Translations under genes and position numbers: made by a program
Notes under the pieces: generated by a model
What the model was told of the DNA's origin: nothing
Seen by the model: only the letters and a program-made list of their open reading frames with translations
Database searches by the model: none
Assembly: GCA_016183225.1 (NCBI GenBank)
Contig: JACPEZ010000035.1
Span: forward strand, 1-21,810
DNA: 21,810 nt
Direction: 5' to 3'
Source: Candidatus Daviesbacteria bacterium
GTDB taxonomy: Bacteria > Patescibacteriota > Microgenomatia > Daviesbacterales > UBA10151
Shown here: positions 14,265 to 21,461 of the stretch, one piece after another
Position numbering within the stretch: position 1 is the first letter of the stretch
Layout: each line of letters begins with the position of its first letter

Positions 14265-14905
14265 AGTGTTAGTTTTTCCAGGTTTTCATCCGGATTGCCG
14301 TTAATGAGAAAGGAACCGATGATTAAAGTATCGGCGCCGACCCTAACCAGCAGATTGGCATTCCGGTCTTTAACTGCCCCGTCCACCTCTATTATAACAG
14401 GCCAGTTAAAAGATTTAATTTTTTTAATCCTGGCAACAGTTTCGGGGATAAAGACTTGCCCTTGAAAGCCCGGATGCACCCCCATCACCAGTATTCTATC
14501 AATTTCAGCCGCAAATTCGTCAAGTTTTTCCACCGGTGTTTGCGGATTAATGGCCAATACTGCCTGCTTACCGGCTCCCCTGATCAATTTTAAAGACATC
14601 CTTATTTGATTTGCCTCCAAATGAATAATAATCCGTTCAAAACCTAATTTGAGTAATTTTTTTACCCAATTCAGGGGATTTTTTACCATCAAATGAGCCT
14701 CTTTTTTAAGGTTACCAAAATCCACATTTTGTAAATCCTCCGGCAAAATACTTTGGTTGGGCACCAGCTGATTGTCCATAAAATCAACATGCACCCAGCC
14801 GCTGCTTAATCTTTTTGAATTTATAAGTTTTTGAAGATCCTCTTGAAATTGCCCAATAGTTTGGCTTAAAATGGCAGGTATGATTTCCGGCTTGGATTGT
14901 GTCAT
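14261..14905 (-). CDS. rpe: Ribulose-phosphate 3-epimerase
   Basis: Interconverts ribulose-5-phosphate and xylulose-5-phosphate. A 214-residue TIM barrel with the family landmarks: Ser14 in PAILSQT, VHVDFMDNQLVPN (38-50; His39 and Asp41 as metal ligands), His71 in AHLMVKNP, VMGVHPGFQGQVF for the phosphate loop, and IIEVDGAVKDRN with the catalytic Asp. The family's usual MDGHFVPN is MDNQLVPN here. It is the first gene of an rpe-zwf operon (4-bp overlap), diverging from tkt across 16 bp. The ATG lies exactly six bases after an extended -10 box, so a leaderless transcript is predicted. Confidence 0.93.
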   Translation of the reverse strand: MTQSKPEIIPAILSQTIGQFQEDLQKLINSKRLSSGWVHVDFMDNQLVPNQSILPEDLQNVDFGNLKKEAHLMVKNPLNWVKKLLKLGFERIIIHLEANQIRMSLKLIRGAGKQAVLAINPQTPVEKLDEFAAEIDRILVMGVHPGFQGQVFIPETVARIKKIKSFNWPVIIEVDGAVKDRNANLLVRVGADTLIIGSFLINGNPDENLEKLTL

Positions 14906-14911
14906 TTCCCA

Positions 14912-14920
14912 ATTCTAACA
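14912..14920 (-). promoter_or_regulatory. Extended -10 promoter of rpe-zwf, predicted leaderless
   Basis: On the minus strand TGT-TAGAAT is followed by six bases and the rpe ATG (14905). Sequence and spacing are identical to the promoter of the transglutaminase gene. I see no comparable -10 for tkt on the plus strand, although its ATG lies only 16 bp away. Confidence 0.6.
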
Positions 14921-14921
14921 T

Positions 14922-16724
14922 ATGGAAACAAAAATTTTAAAGAAGCTGGCCAAACTGGTCAGGTATTATATTCTCACCTCAACCACCAAAGCCGGTTCAG
15001 GACATCCTACATCTTCTTTGTCGGCAGTAGAGCTGACTGTTACCCTCCTTTTTGGAGGGTTTTTTGATAAAGACAGGTTGATTTTTTCCAAAGGTCATGC
15101 TTCACCGCTTTTTTATGCCCTTTACGCCGCGGCCGGACTCATATCAGAAGAGGAACTGATGACTCTTCGCCGGTTTGGGAGCCCCTTGGAAGGTCATCCC
15201 TCCATGGAATTTCCCTATACGGAGGTACCCACAGGTTCTCTTGGCCAGGGGCTTTCCGCGGGAGTCGGCATGGCTTTAAACAACAAGTATTTAGATAAAG
15301 TTAATTATAAAACTTATGTGCTGCTGGGGGACAGCGAAATGGCCGAGGGATCAGTCTGGGAAGCCATACAGATAGCTTCTTTTTACAAACTGGACAATCT
15401 GGTGGGGATTTTGGATGTTAACCGGTTGGGACAAAGCAGGCAAACTATGTTGGGATATGATGTTGTAACTTTCCAAAAAAGGATTGCCTCTTTTGGCTGG
15501 GAAACTATTGTGGTTAAAAACGGCCATAATCTTAATGAGATTATCAGAGCATATCAAAAAGCTGCCAAGCTAAAGGGTAAACCAATCATGATTATTGCCA
15601 AAACAGTCAAGGGCAAAGGAGTTAGTTTTCTGGAAAATAAAGAGGGTTGGCATGGTAAGGCACTCTCTCCCGAGGATCTGGAGAAAGCATTACTTGAACT
15701 GGGACGGGTTGACAAAAATCTGCGCGGAAAAATCAGTTTACCTGCCAAAATTCAAAGTTCAAAGTATAAAGTTAAAAGTATAAAACAGACTAACTACGCA
15801 AAAGGAGAAATGATAGCTACCCGCAAAGCCTATGGGAATGCTCTGGTTCGGATCTTTCCCCGGCATCCCAATATGGTGGTAATGGACGGAGAGACTTCCA
15901 ATTCCACTTATTCCGAAATTTTCGCCAAAGCTTATCCTAAAAACTATTTTGAAATGTTTATTGCGGAGCAGAATATGGTGGGCGCGGCCTTGGGTCTGTC
16001 CATTCTTGGCAAAATCCCTTTTATTTCCACTTTTGCCGCTTTTTTTACAAGGGCTTTTGATCAGGCCAGAATGGCCCAGTATGCCCGGGCCAACATCAAA
16101 TTTTGCGGATCGCATGCCGGAGTATCAATTGGCGAGGACGGACCGTCCCAAATGGGTTTGGAAGATCTTGCTATGTTCAGAACGCTGGCGGGTAGTGTGG
16201 TGCTTTATCCTTCGGATGCTGTTTCCGCCGAGAAGCTGGTTGAGGAAGCAGCTAAGTATTATGGTTTAGTTTATTTAAGAACCACCAGAAAAGAAGCTCC
16301 GGTGATCTATTCTGCGCAAGAGAATTTTCCCATTGGAGGCTGTAAAATTGTCAAACAGAGCGGGAAAGATGCTGTAACCATAGTAGCTGCCGGCGTTACT
16401 TTACATGAGGCTTTGGAAGCTTACGAAATTCTTAAAAAGAGTAACATATTTGTTCGGGTAATAGATTTATACAGTATTAAACCTTTAGACCTTGCTACTT
16501 TGAAAAAAGCCGCGAAAGAAACAAAATTTATAATTACAGTAGAAGACCATCATCCGGAAGGTGGGTTGGGAGAAGCAGTTGCAGCTGCGCTGACAGGAGT
16601 ACCTGTTACTAGTTTGGCAGTCAGGAAAATCCCCACAAGCGGCAAACCGCAAGAACTTCTGGACTATGAAGATATTTCCCGGGATGCTATAGTGAGGAAA
16701 GTACATGAAAGTATTCTTAGATAG
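14922..16724 (+). CDS. tkt: Transketolase, single-chain, animal-like short type
   Basis: Moves two-carbon units between sugar phosphates using thiamine diphosphate. The 600 residues contain both halves: the TPP-binding half with GSGHPTSSLS (25-34), SKGHASPLFYA (56-66), GSLGQGLSAGVGMA (105-118), and GDSEMAEGSVWEAI starting at 136 with Asn167 closing the TPP motif; and the pyrimidine/C-terminal half with FIAEQNMVGAALGL, GPSQMGLEDLAMFR and VEDHHPEGGLGEAVA. Phrases such as YKLDNLVGILDVNRLGQS are those of the animal-type enzyme (about 620 residues) rather than the 660-residue E. coli type. The linker at about residues 277-288 holds a 7-bp tandem repeat, and codons 41-48 encode a terminator-like hairpin. 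tal overlaps the 3' end by 20 bp, giving a tkt-tal-pgi operon. Confidence 0.95.
   Translation: METKILKKLAKLVRYYILTSTTKAGSGHPTSSLSAVELTVTLLFGGFFDKDRLIFSKGHASPLFYALYAAAGLISEEELMTLRRFGSPLEGHPSMEFPYTEVPTGSLGQGLSAGVGMALNNKYLDKVNYKTYVLLGDSEMAEGSVWEAIQIASFYKLDNLVGILDVNRLGQSRQTMLGYDVVTFQKRIASFGWETIVVKNGHNLNEIIRAYQKAAKLKGKPIMIIAKTVKGKGVSFLENKEGWHGKALSPEDLEKALLELGRVDKNLRGKISLPAKIQSSKYKVKSIKQTNYAKGEMIATRKAYGNALVRIFPRHPNMVVMDGETSNSTYSEIFAKAYPKNYFEMFIAEQNMVGAALGLSILGKIPFISTFAAFFTRAFDQARMAQYARANIKFCGSHAGVSIGEDGPSQMGLEDLAMFRTLAGSVVLYPSDAVSAEKLVEEAAKYYGLVYLRTTRKEAPVIYSAQENFPIGGCKIVKQSGKDAVTIVAAGVTLHEALEAYEILKKSNIFVRVIDLYSIKPLDLATLKKAAKETKFIITVEDHHPEGGLGEAVAAALTGVPVTSLAVRKIPTSGKPQELLDYEDISRDAIVRKVHESILR
15042..15065 (+). 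terminator. Terminator-like hairpin inside the 5' part of tkt
   Basis: accctcc (15042-15048) and ggagggt (15054-15060) form a perfect 7-bp GC-rich stem with a five-T loop, followed directly by a run of T through 15065. It has the form of a Rho-independent terminator but lies about 120 bases into tkt, encoding residues 41-48. It could act as an attenuator when translation stalls; this is inference. Confidence 0.45.
15751..15785 (+). repeat. Five tandem 7-bp units in the tkt linker
   Basis: The units are ttcaaag, ttcaaag, tataaag, ttaaaag and tataaaa. They encode the Lys/Ser-rich segment QSSKYKVKSIK between the TPP-binding and pyrimidine-binding halves of transketolase, a surface linker that tolerates insertion. 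Degenerate heptamer runs of this kind are a recurrent feature of CPR-like genomes, to my knowledge. Confidence 0.75.
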
Positions 16725-17439
16725 CGGAGATCCGCAGGAAACCAAACAGGCCATTAAATTACCGGGTAAACTGGACGGCCAAACCACCAATCCCAGTTTG
16801 ATTGCCAAAAACCCCGATGCTTCGGGGAAAAAATTTACCAGAGAGGAGATTCTATCGTTTTATAAATCAGTGGTTAAACAAATTTCCAGGTTGATACCTC
16901 GTGGTTCAGTTTCAGTTGAAGTTTATGCTGATAAATCTACGACTGCTGAAGAAATGTTTAAGCAGGGTAAAGAAATGTTTTCCTGGATCCCCAATGCCCA
17001 TATCAAATACCCGATTACCAAGGCAGGCTTGGAAGCGGCCCAAAAGTCAGTTAGAGAGGGCATGCGGGTGAATATGACTTTGTGTTTTACTATGCAGCAG
17101 GCGGCCGCGGTTTATGCTGCCACTTTAGGCGCTAAAAAGGGTCAGGTTTTTATCTCCCCTTTTGTGGGCAGATTGGATGACCAGGGAGAAAACGGCATGG
17201 ATTTGGTCAGAAATATCATGGAAATGTATAGACAGGGAGACGGGCATGTTGAGGTTTTAACTGCCAGTGTCAGAAATCTTGGTCATTTTCTTCAGGCCAG
17301 GAGTTTGGATTGCGATATTATCACCGCTCCTTTGAGAGTCTTGAAGCAATGGGCCGATCAAGACTATGATATTAAACATGAACTGACTGATATCGGTATT
17401 GAAAGATTTAGCGCAGACTGGAATAATCTGATTAAATAA
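16705..17439 (+). CDS. tal: Transaldolase (short, fructose-6-phosphate aldolase-like family)
   Basis: Transfers a three-carbon unit between sugar phosphates through a Schiff base. A 244-residue TIM barrel with FLDSGDPQE (4-12), the signature TTNPSLIAK (27-35), the likely Schiff-base Lys101 in HIKYPIT, NMTLCFTMQQA and the substrate-binding ISPFVGRLDDQG. The usual motif around the lysine is IKIP, so Tyr102 is a small departure. Length is between fructose-6-phosphate aldolase (about 220) and classical TalB (about 317). A relative could be an aldolase, but the pentose pathway context favours transaldolase. The start overlaps tkt by 20 bp and has an upstream GAGG within tkt as a ribosome site. Confidence 0.9.
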   Translation: MKVFLDSGDPQETKQAIKLPGKLDGQTTNPSLIAKNPDASGKKFTREEILSFYKSVVKQISRLIPRGSVSVEVYADKSTTAEEMFKQGKEMFSWIPNAHIKYPITKAGLEAAQKSVREGMRVNMTLCFTMQQAAAVYAATLGAKKGQVFISPFVGRLDDQGENGMDLVRNIMEMYRQGDGHVEVLTASVRNLGHFLQARSLDCDIITAPLRVLKQWADQDYDIKHELTDIGIERFSADWNNLIK

Positions 17440-17441
17440 AT

Positions 17442-18041
17442 ATGCTTAAACCATTTGCCGAAAGAACGCACGAGAAAATGAAAGAGGTGCTGATGCATCC
17501 CGACGTTACGTCGGGACCGGAAATTCACTATTATATGATCCGGGGAGGTAAAGATAAGAAAAATATTACTGTATGGGAAACCGGCACAGTTGGAGGAGAA
17601 TATATTAAAACTTATGGGCATTATCATGTGGGTAAACTTGATGAAACTTACTGGATACTGGAAGGAGAGGGAATAGTGTTGCTGCAGAAAAGAAAAGACG
17701 AGAAAGACGATGAAATAGAGACCTTTTATGCTATTCCTGTTAAAGCCGGTGACAGTGTGTTTATTCCCTCGGGCATGGGGCATCTGGTGGTAAATACGGG
17801 AAAACAGTGGCTGGTAACTTCTGATGATTCTCCTGTTAATTTTGAAGAGGCAGATCCGGTCTCTTTGCCCGGTCATGCCGACTATGAACCTGTTAAACGA
17901 ATGCACGGTTTTGCCTATTATTGTATTGAAGAAGACGGCAAGCCAACTCTAGTTAAAAATCCCAATTATAAAGTGATCCCCGAACCCCAGTGGTTAACTC
18001 CGTCTGAATATGCCCAAAAACTCAAAAATCCCTCTGTTTGA
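17442..18041 (+). CDS. pgi: Cupin-type (archaeal-type) glucose-6-phosphate isomerase
   Basis: Interconverts glucose-6-phosphate and fructose-6-phosphate with a metal-dependent cupin fold, unrelated to the usual bacterial Pgi. The 199-residue length and motifs match the archaeal-type family: EIHYYMIRGG near the start, the metal site TYGHYH with His60 and His62, Glu68 in DETYWILEGEG, and His114 in PSGMGHLVVN. The gap between His62 and Glu68 is one residue shorter than in the Pyrococcus enzyme as I recall it. It begins two bases after the tal stop with no Shine-Dalgarno, so it is the last gene of tkt-tal-pgi. A small palindrome occupies codons 19-25. The gene is convergent with the one at 18054, 12 bp away. 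Confidence 0.9.
   Translation: MLKPFAERTHEKMKEVLMHPDVTSGPEIHYYMIRGGKDKKNITVWETGTVGGEYIKTYGHYHVGKLDETYWILEGEGIVLLQKRKDEKDDEIETFYAIPVKAGDSVFIPSGMGHLVVNTGKQWLVTSDDSPVNFEEADPVSLPGHADYEPVKRMHGFAYYCIEEDGKPTLVKNPNYKVIPEPQWLTPSEYAQKLKNPSV
17498..17516. repeat. 8-bp hairpin inside pgi
   Basis: tcccgacg (17498-17505) and cgtcggga (17509-17516) flank a three-base loop. It encodes residues 19-25 (PDVTSG region) just before the conserved GPEIHYY motif. The small size and position in a surface loop resemble the other palindromes found in this window. Confidence 0.6.
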
Positions 18042-18053
18042 ACTCCCTATGTG

Positions 18054-18590
18054 TCAACCTAATCCACCCCCCAGGTGAGTAAGTAAACTACATCTATCCG
18101 GAGTAATCGCAGCAGTCATTGGATCAACCGGGTATATCCTAACTTCATCGTTGAAGGGATCATTGAAGGGAAATTCATTGGGTAGATGTCGTACAGCTGA
18201 AAAACCAAATACTGTTCCTTTTTGTTTATTATAGTCATATTTTCTTCTTTCTTCAGCGTGTTCTCTATTCAAAAAGAATGGTCCAACTGCTAATGCTTGT
18301 CCTGGAAGAACATCCATTAAGTCTTTTCTTGAAATAATAACCCCGACGTCTCGGGAGTTCATCCATCCTCCCGGGGCATAATGATATGCAGAGTTGTAAC
18401 GTTCAAGTAAAGGCCGCTTTGACATAATCGCTAAACAAATATTACTTGGAGTGCAAAATGATTCTTTCCCGGTCGCCACTGGCGGCCTAATACCGGTTTC
18501 TAAATATGATCTAAAATGATCTAGGTACCCGCCATAAACTAAATTTCCGGGCTGAAATACTTCTTCGGCTAATTCTCTTGACTTAGGCAT
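18054..18590 (-). CDS. Hypothetical protein, 178 residues, not recognised
   Basis: I recognise no family. It is soluble-looking, with no signal peptide or membrane helix. Visible segments include a Gly/Tyr/Pro-rich N-terminus (VFQPGNLVYGGYLDHFRSYLE), a Cys-containing stretch ESFCTPSNICLAIMSKRPLL, and an aromatic middle (YNSAYHYAPGGWMNSRDVGVIISRKDLMDVLPGQALAVGPFFLNREHAEERRKYD is the region from about 65 to 120). The C-terminus ends in a Gly-rich tail. It is expressed from its own TATAAA nine bases before ATG. It is convergent with pgi and separated from the next minus-strand gene by decayed sequence, so it is probably a stand-alone accessory gene. Confidence 0.65.
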   Translation of the reverse strand: MPKSRELAEEVFQPGNLVYGGYLDHFRSYLETGIRPPVATGKESFCTPSNICLAIMSKRPLLERYNSAYHYAPGGWMNSRDVGVIISRKDLMDVLPGQALAVGPFFLNREHAEERRKYDYNKQKGTVFGFSAVRHLPNEFPFNDPFNDEVRIYPVDPMTAAITPDRCSLLTHLGGGLG

Positions 18591-18645
18591 AAATGAGATT
18601 TTATAGTATTACGAGTTCAAAATCAAAAAAATCAAGATCTTCACG

Positions 18646-18711
18646 CTATTCATGACGCAGGGCTTCAATGGGGTCGAGGCGGGAGGCGCGGATGGGTAGA
18701 AAATCCAAAAG
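18646..18711 (-). pseudogene. Decayed C-terminal tail of a MacB/FtsX-type ABC permease
   Basis: On the minus strand the last 16 codons read PIRASRLDPIEALRHE followed by a stop, an exact fit to the conserved C-terminus of MacB-type permeases (RAAKLDPIEALRYE). Immediately before it the similarity stops, the frame is closed within about 12 codons, and the 173-bp gap (18591-18763) contains no room for the remaining several hundred residues. The rest of the gap holds an interleaved palindrome at 18711-18739 and nothing else I can identify. Confidence 0.65.
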
Positions 18712-18739
18712 GTGTCTACCTAACACCCCCTAAGGGTGT
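18711..18739. repeat. Interleaved palindrome at the edge of the permease remnant
   Basis: ggtgt (18711-18715) can pair with acacc (18723-18727), or acaccc (18723-18728) can pair with gggtgt (18734-18739). The middle arm is shared, so only one hairpin can form at a time. This is the same X-X'-X layout as at 4122 and 9264. It stands where the recognisable permease homology ends. Confidence 0.55.
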
Positions 18740-18763
18740 ACATATGCGTATAAAAAATTAAAG

Positions 18764-20443
18764 CTAGAAAAGAACTTTCCTGTTTCCTGATAACATAGCT
18801 GGCGGATCAGGAAGTTTTTCTCTTCTTTCATCACGGTCAAATGAATAATTTACTGTTTTCTGAATATGAGCTGTGGCCAAAATATCTGCTACCAATCCCG
18901 GTAGCAAGGCTCTTCTGTCCCAGTCGTCTCGAGTTAGCACATGATATTCGTTCTCTTGCCTTCTAAATGAGTCCAAGTTTTCAAATTCTCCCAAATATTC
19001 TCTCATCGCTCTCTGAAACGGTGAAAGCTCCAAGGCTCGGCGAGAAAAACGTTGGTGCGGAAAATCATTCAATCCCAAGTAATATTTCATAACGGCAATG
19101 TCCGAATCGGTCAGAGCACCAATCAAGTTCTGATTGAAGGCAATGAAATGAAGCAGTGCCCGGCCGGCTGGTTTTTTAAGCAGCGCTTCAGAATTAAAGG
19201 TTAAACTGTTTCTTCCTCTTCTGATTTCGCCTTTGGATAAAGCATCTATCAACGATCTGGCTACAAAACGATTAAATCTTAATTGAAGACGCTGATTCTT
19301 TCGGTAATGTTCATAAACTTGGTCACAATACCTCTCAAAAGTGTCCTTATCCTGACTGTAGCTGCCATTGGCAAAAGAGAACATTCTGCGTATTTCCAGA
19401 TAATAAGTATCCATATCCAAATCTCTGGGGAAGTGGATGTTATTTAAAGGGCGATTTAGATCGGCGATTTTCACAGAAATCTGTCGGTATTGCCCATCAA
19501 CTGTTCCTTCTCTATCGCTCGTCAGAACCGCAGGGATGTATAAATTACGGTCAAAGAGTAAAAATTGGGGAAGGGATCTAAGACTTCTCGCAAGACGTCT
19601 GGCCAAGTCCCAGTCCGAAAAACCTGAATAACCTTCCTGTCTGTAACCAGCAACTTCTTTTAAATCATCACATGCTCGGGATCTGAAGAGTATTTGAGGA
19701 GACCCTTGCTCTACCAATCGGAGATTATAATTTCGGAGTTTTGATCTGGTAAAGAAAAAAGATGTGGCAATTAAATCCCGGGAATTACCTGGAGGAAGGT
19801 AAGCCAAATTTGCAAATAAATAATCTGTTGAAGAATCAATGTCAAAGATTTTCAGGACTTTTTGGCTATAGGAATTGGTGTCAGGAACGGTATCAACATC
19901 AAAAAGAGAAATTACGGCATCTGGCTTATCGTTAAGTCTTGCACGGGCATAATCCATCCCCAGCGTTCTTATCTGATCAATCCGCGATCCCGGATAGCCA
20001 AAAGGAACTAACTCTACCCTTGTCACATCAATTGCGCTGATTGCTATTGAATCGGCTTTTCTGACGGCCAGTCTTAAAACGTCTCTGATTAGAGGATTGG
20101 AAATCTCTGTTAATCCGTCTGTCTGATCCTGATTCCGAACCAAACCTTGAATATCGACAATTTTTCTAAGAAGAGCTAATGACGCTTGAGATTCTTCGTT
20201 TTCTGGTGAAGTCACACTTCCTTTTTGATTGATAAGATAATTGATTTCAATTGAGGTTCCATGATCAAGCCGCTGGCTTAGCATGGCCATAAGATTTCTT
20301 AAAAGAAAACCGTTTGACCATTCATCAGCCACAGGAATTGAGTAGATAAGGCGAAGCGTAGGTAAAGCTGGGCTGTTTATTATTTCGGGTCTGGGAGATT
20401 TACCAGACACTTCTTCGTGAGTGGCAGATGCTTCGAATGACAT
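18764..20443 (-). CDS. Probable GT-A-type glycosyltransferase, cytosolic
   Basis: A 559-residue protein without signal peptide or membrane helices. The N-terminus TLRLIYSIPVADEWSNGF (about 29-46) matches the first strand and turn of GT2-like glycosyltransferases; a DxD-type metal and nucleotide-sugar motif occurs in DAVISLFDVDTVPDTNSY (Asp182 and Asp184), and SGFSDWDLARRLARSL (273-288) stands where GT2 enzymes carry the acceptor-activating acidic motif. After about residue 300 the protein is an unassigned, Arg-rich, helical region. Sugar and acceptor cannot be told. It starts 14 bp after gmk on the same strand with its own extended -10 overlapping the gmk stop, so it may be read both alone and from the upstream operon. 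Confidence 0.6.
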   Translation of the reverse strand: MSFEASATHEEVSGKSPRPEIINSPALPTLRLIYSIPVADEWSNGFLLRNLMAMLSQRLDHGTSIEINYLINQKGSVTSPENEESQASLALLRKIVDIQGLVRNQDQTDGLTEISNPLIRDVLRLAVRKADSIAISAIDVTRVELVPFGYPGSRIDQIRTLGMDYARARLNDKPDAVISLFDVDTVPDTNSYSQKVLKIFDIDSSTDYLFANLAYLPPGNSRDLIATSFFFTRSKLRNYNLRLVEQGSPQILFRSRACDDLKEVAGYRQEGYSGFSDWDLARRLARSLRSLPQFLLFDRNLYIPAVLTSDREGTVDGQYRQISVKIADLNRPLNNIHFPRDLDMDTYYLEIRRMFSFANGSYSQDKDTFERYCDQVYEHYRKNQRLQLRFNRFVARSLIDALSKGEIRRGRNSLTFNSEALLKKPAGRALLHFIAFNQNLIGALTDSDIAVMKYYLGLNDFPHQRFSRRALELSPFQRAMREYLGEFENLDSFRRQENEYHVLTRDDWDRRALLPGLVADILATAHIQKTVNYSFDRDERREKLPDPPAMLSGNRKVLF

Positions 20444-20451
20444 AGAACCCT

Positions 20452-20460
20452 ATAGTATCA
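20452..20460 (-). promoter_or_regulatory. Extended -10 promoter of the glycosyltransferase-like gene
   Basis: On the minus strand TGA-TACTAT is followed by eight bases and the ATG at 20443. The TGA is at the same time the stop codon of gmk. The predicted leader is one or two bases. Confidence 0.5.
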
Positions 20461-20997
20461 TACTTTTGTTGCAGAGTCAATGATGCTATAAATTTTCTCC
20501 AAAGTTTCATCGAGTTTTCCCGGCACATTTTCCACCACGAAGTCGTAACTGTTCTTGTATTGTTCCCAGAATTTTTGATCCTCGTCCATTCTTTTTTGAA
20601 TTTCTTCATCAGTTAAGTTCCTGTCTTTTAGTCTTTGCAAAACTACATCATCACTTGTAGTCACATAAATCACCACTGCAGGCAGTGTATCTTTTATTTT
20701 GCCTGCTCTTGACGGATCTATTCTCCAAATCAGGTCACCGGTATTTTCCAGCCCTTTTTTCTCTGTTCCGTATAAATTTCCTCCGTACTCCACATATTCC
20801 AAAAAATCTCCATTATCTATTTTCTTCCTGAAATCCTCCTCCGAAATAAAATGGTAATCAACCCCATTCTGTTCGTTTTCCCGGGGGGATCTGGAAGTAG
20901 TAGTAACGACTCTTTTCATTTGAGGATACTTTGCCAAAAGTTTTGACATGATAGTATCTTTGCCTGAAGCTGTTTTACCTGTGAGAACGATTAGCAT
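20458..20997 (-). CDS. gmk: Guanylate kinase-like protein
   Basis: Phosphorylates GMP to GDP with ATP. The 179 residues carry the family's order: P-loop GKTASGKDT (7-15), TTTSRSPRENEQNGVDYHFIS for GMP binding, FLEYVEYGGNLYGT, then YVTTSDDVVLQRL and the lid RNLTDEEIQKRM. The P-loop departs from the usual GPSGVGKST, with Asp14 in place of the first Ser/Thr after Lys13, a change also seen in other nucleotide kinases. Length is slightly below the typical 200. It overlaps the start of the membrane protein upstream by seven bases and is in the same operon. A role on a different monophosphate is possible but the GMP-binding stretch is well preserved. Confidence 0.88.
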   Translation of the reverse strand: MLIVLTGKTASGKDTIMSKLLAKYPQMKRVVTTTSRSPRENEQNGVDYHFISEEDFRKKIDNGDFLEYVEYGGNLYGTEKKGLENTGDLIWRIDPSRAGKIKDTLPAVVIYVTTSDDVVLQRLKDRNLTDEEIQKRMDEDQKFWEQYKNSYDFVVENVPGKLDETLEKIYSIIDSATKV

Positions 20998-21314
20998 TTA
21001 TAGATGATCTTGCGATGATCGCCGGGAAGGGTTAAACCCTGAATAATTCCTCCCAGGAGCATGCCTCTTAAAAAAACATGATCCAGAATGCCGATCGACA
21101 TAACCCCGGATAAAGCCAAAAGCAGGGAAAAATTCATCCAGTGGTGAAAATGAACCCACCTGCCAAACATATTCACTCTGATGACAGGAAAAACCTGCAG
21201 CCTTTTAACTTTGATATTGGGCATTTTCCTCCTGATTTTAGAGTTGGGGTGCGTAGTAGCTCTGAATGTTAAATAACCCAAAGCAGTAGCAGGCACAAGT
21301 GACAGGTATTCCAT
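20991..21314 (-). CDS. Small membrane protein with His-rich motif, 107 residues
   Basis: I recognise no named family, although proteins of this shape occur in CPR-type genomes. A short N-terminal hydrophobic stretch (about 3-18) is followed by a basic region (SKIRRKMPNIKVKRLQ), then NMFGRWVHFHHWMNF (48-62) with three histidines, a hydrophobic segment (about 62-80), and HVFLRGMLLGGIIQGLTLPGDHRKII near the end. The His residues next to a membrane segment could bind metal or heme, but nothing proves it. It overlaps gmk by seven bases and precedes it in the operon. A TATAAT lies 19 bases upstream of the ATG, just after tRNA-His. Confidence 0.7.
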   Translation of the reverse strand: MEYLSLVPATALGYLTFRATTHPNSKIRRKMPNIKVKRLQVFPVIRVNMFGRWVHFHHWMNFSLLLALSGVMSIGILDHVFLRGMLLGGIIQGLTLPGDHRKIIYKC

Positions 21315-21380
21315 ATAAATTACTTATTTAGGTATTATATCAAACTTAGCACCCAAATTCAAATTAGTCAAGAGCTTGAG

Positions 21381-21453
21381 GGTGGCTGAGGGGAGTTGAA
21401 CCCCCCACTTTCTGTTCCACAAACAGACGCTCTACCGCTGAGCTACAGCCACC
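21381..21453 (-). tRNA. tRNA-His (anticodon GTG)
   Basis: A cloverleaf on the minus strand with the histidine-specific extra G-1 (21453) opposite discriminator C (21381). Acceptor GTGGCTG/CAGCCAC, D arm GCTC-AGCGGTA-GAGC, anticodon stem TCTGT/ACAGA with loop TTGTGGA (anticodon GTG), T arm GGGGG-TTCAACT-CCCCT. CCA is not encoded. It is transcribed away from the DUF5674 gene. Confidence 0.95.
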
Positions 21454-21461
21454 GTAAGCAT

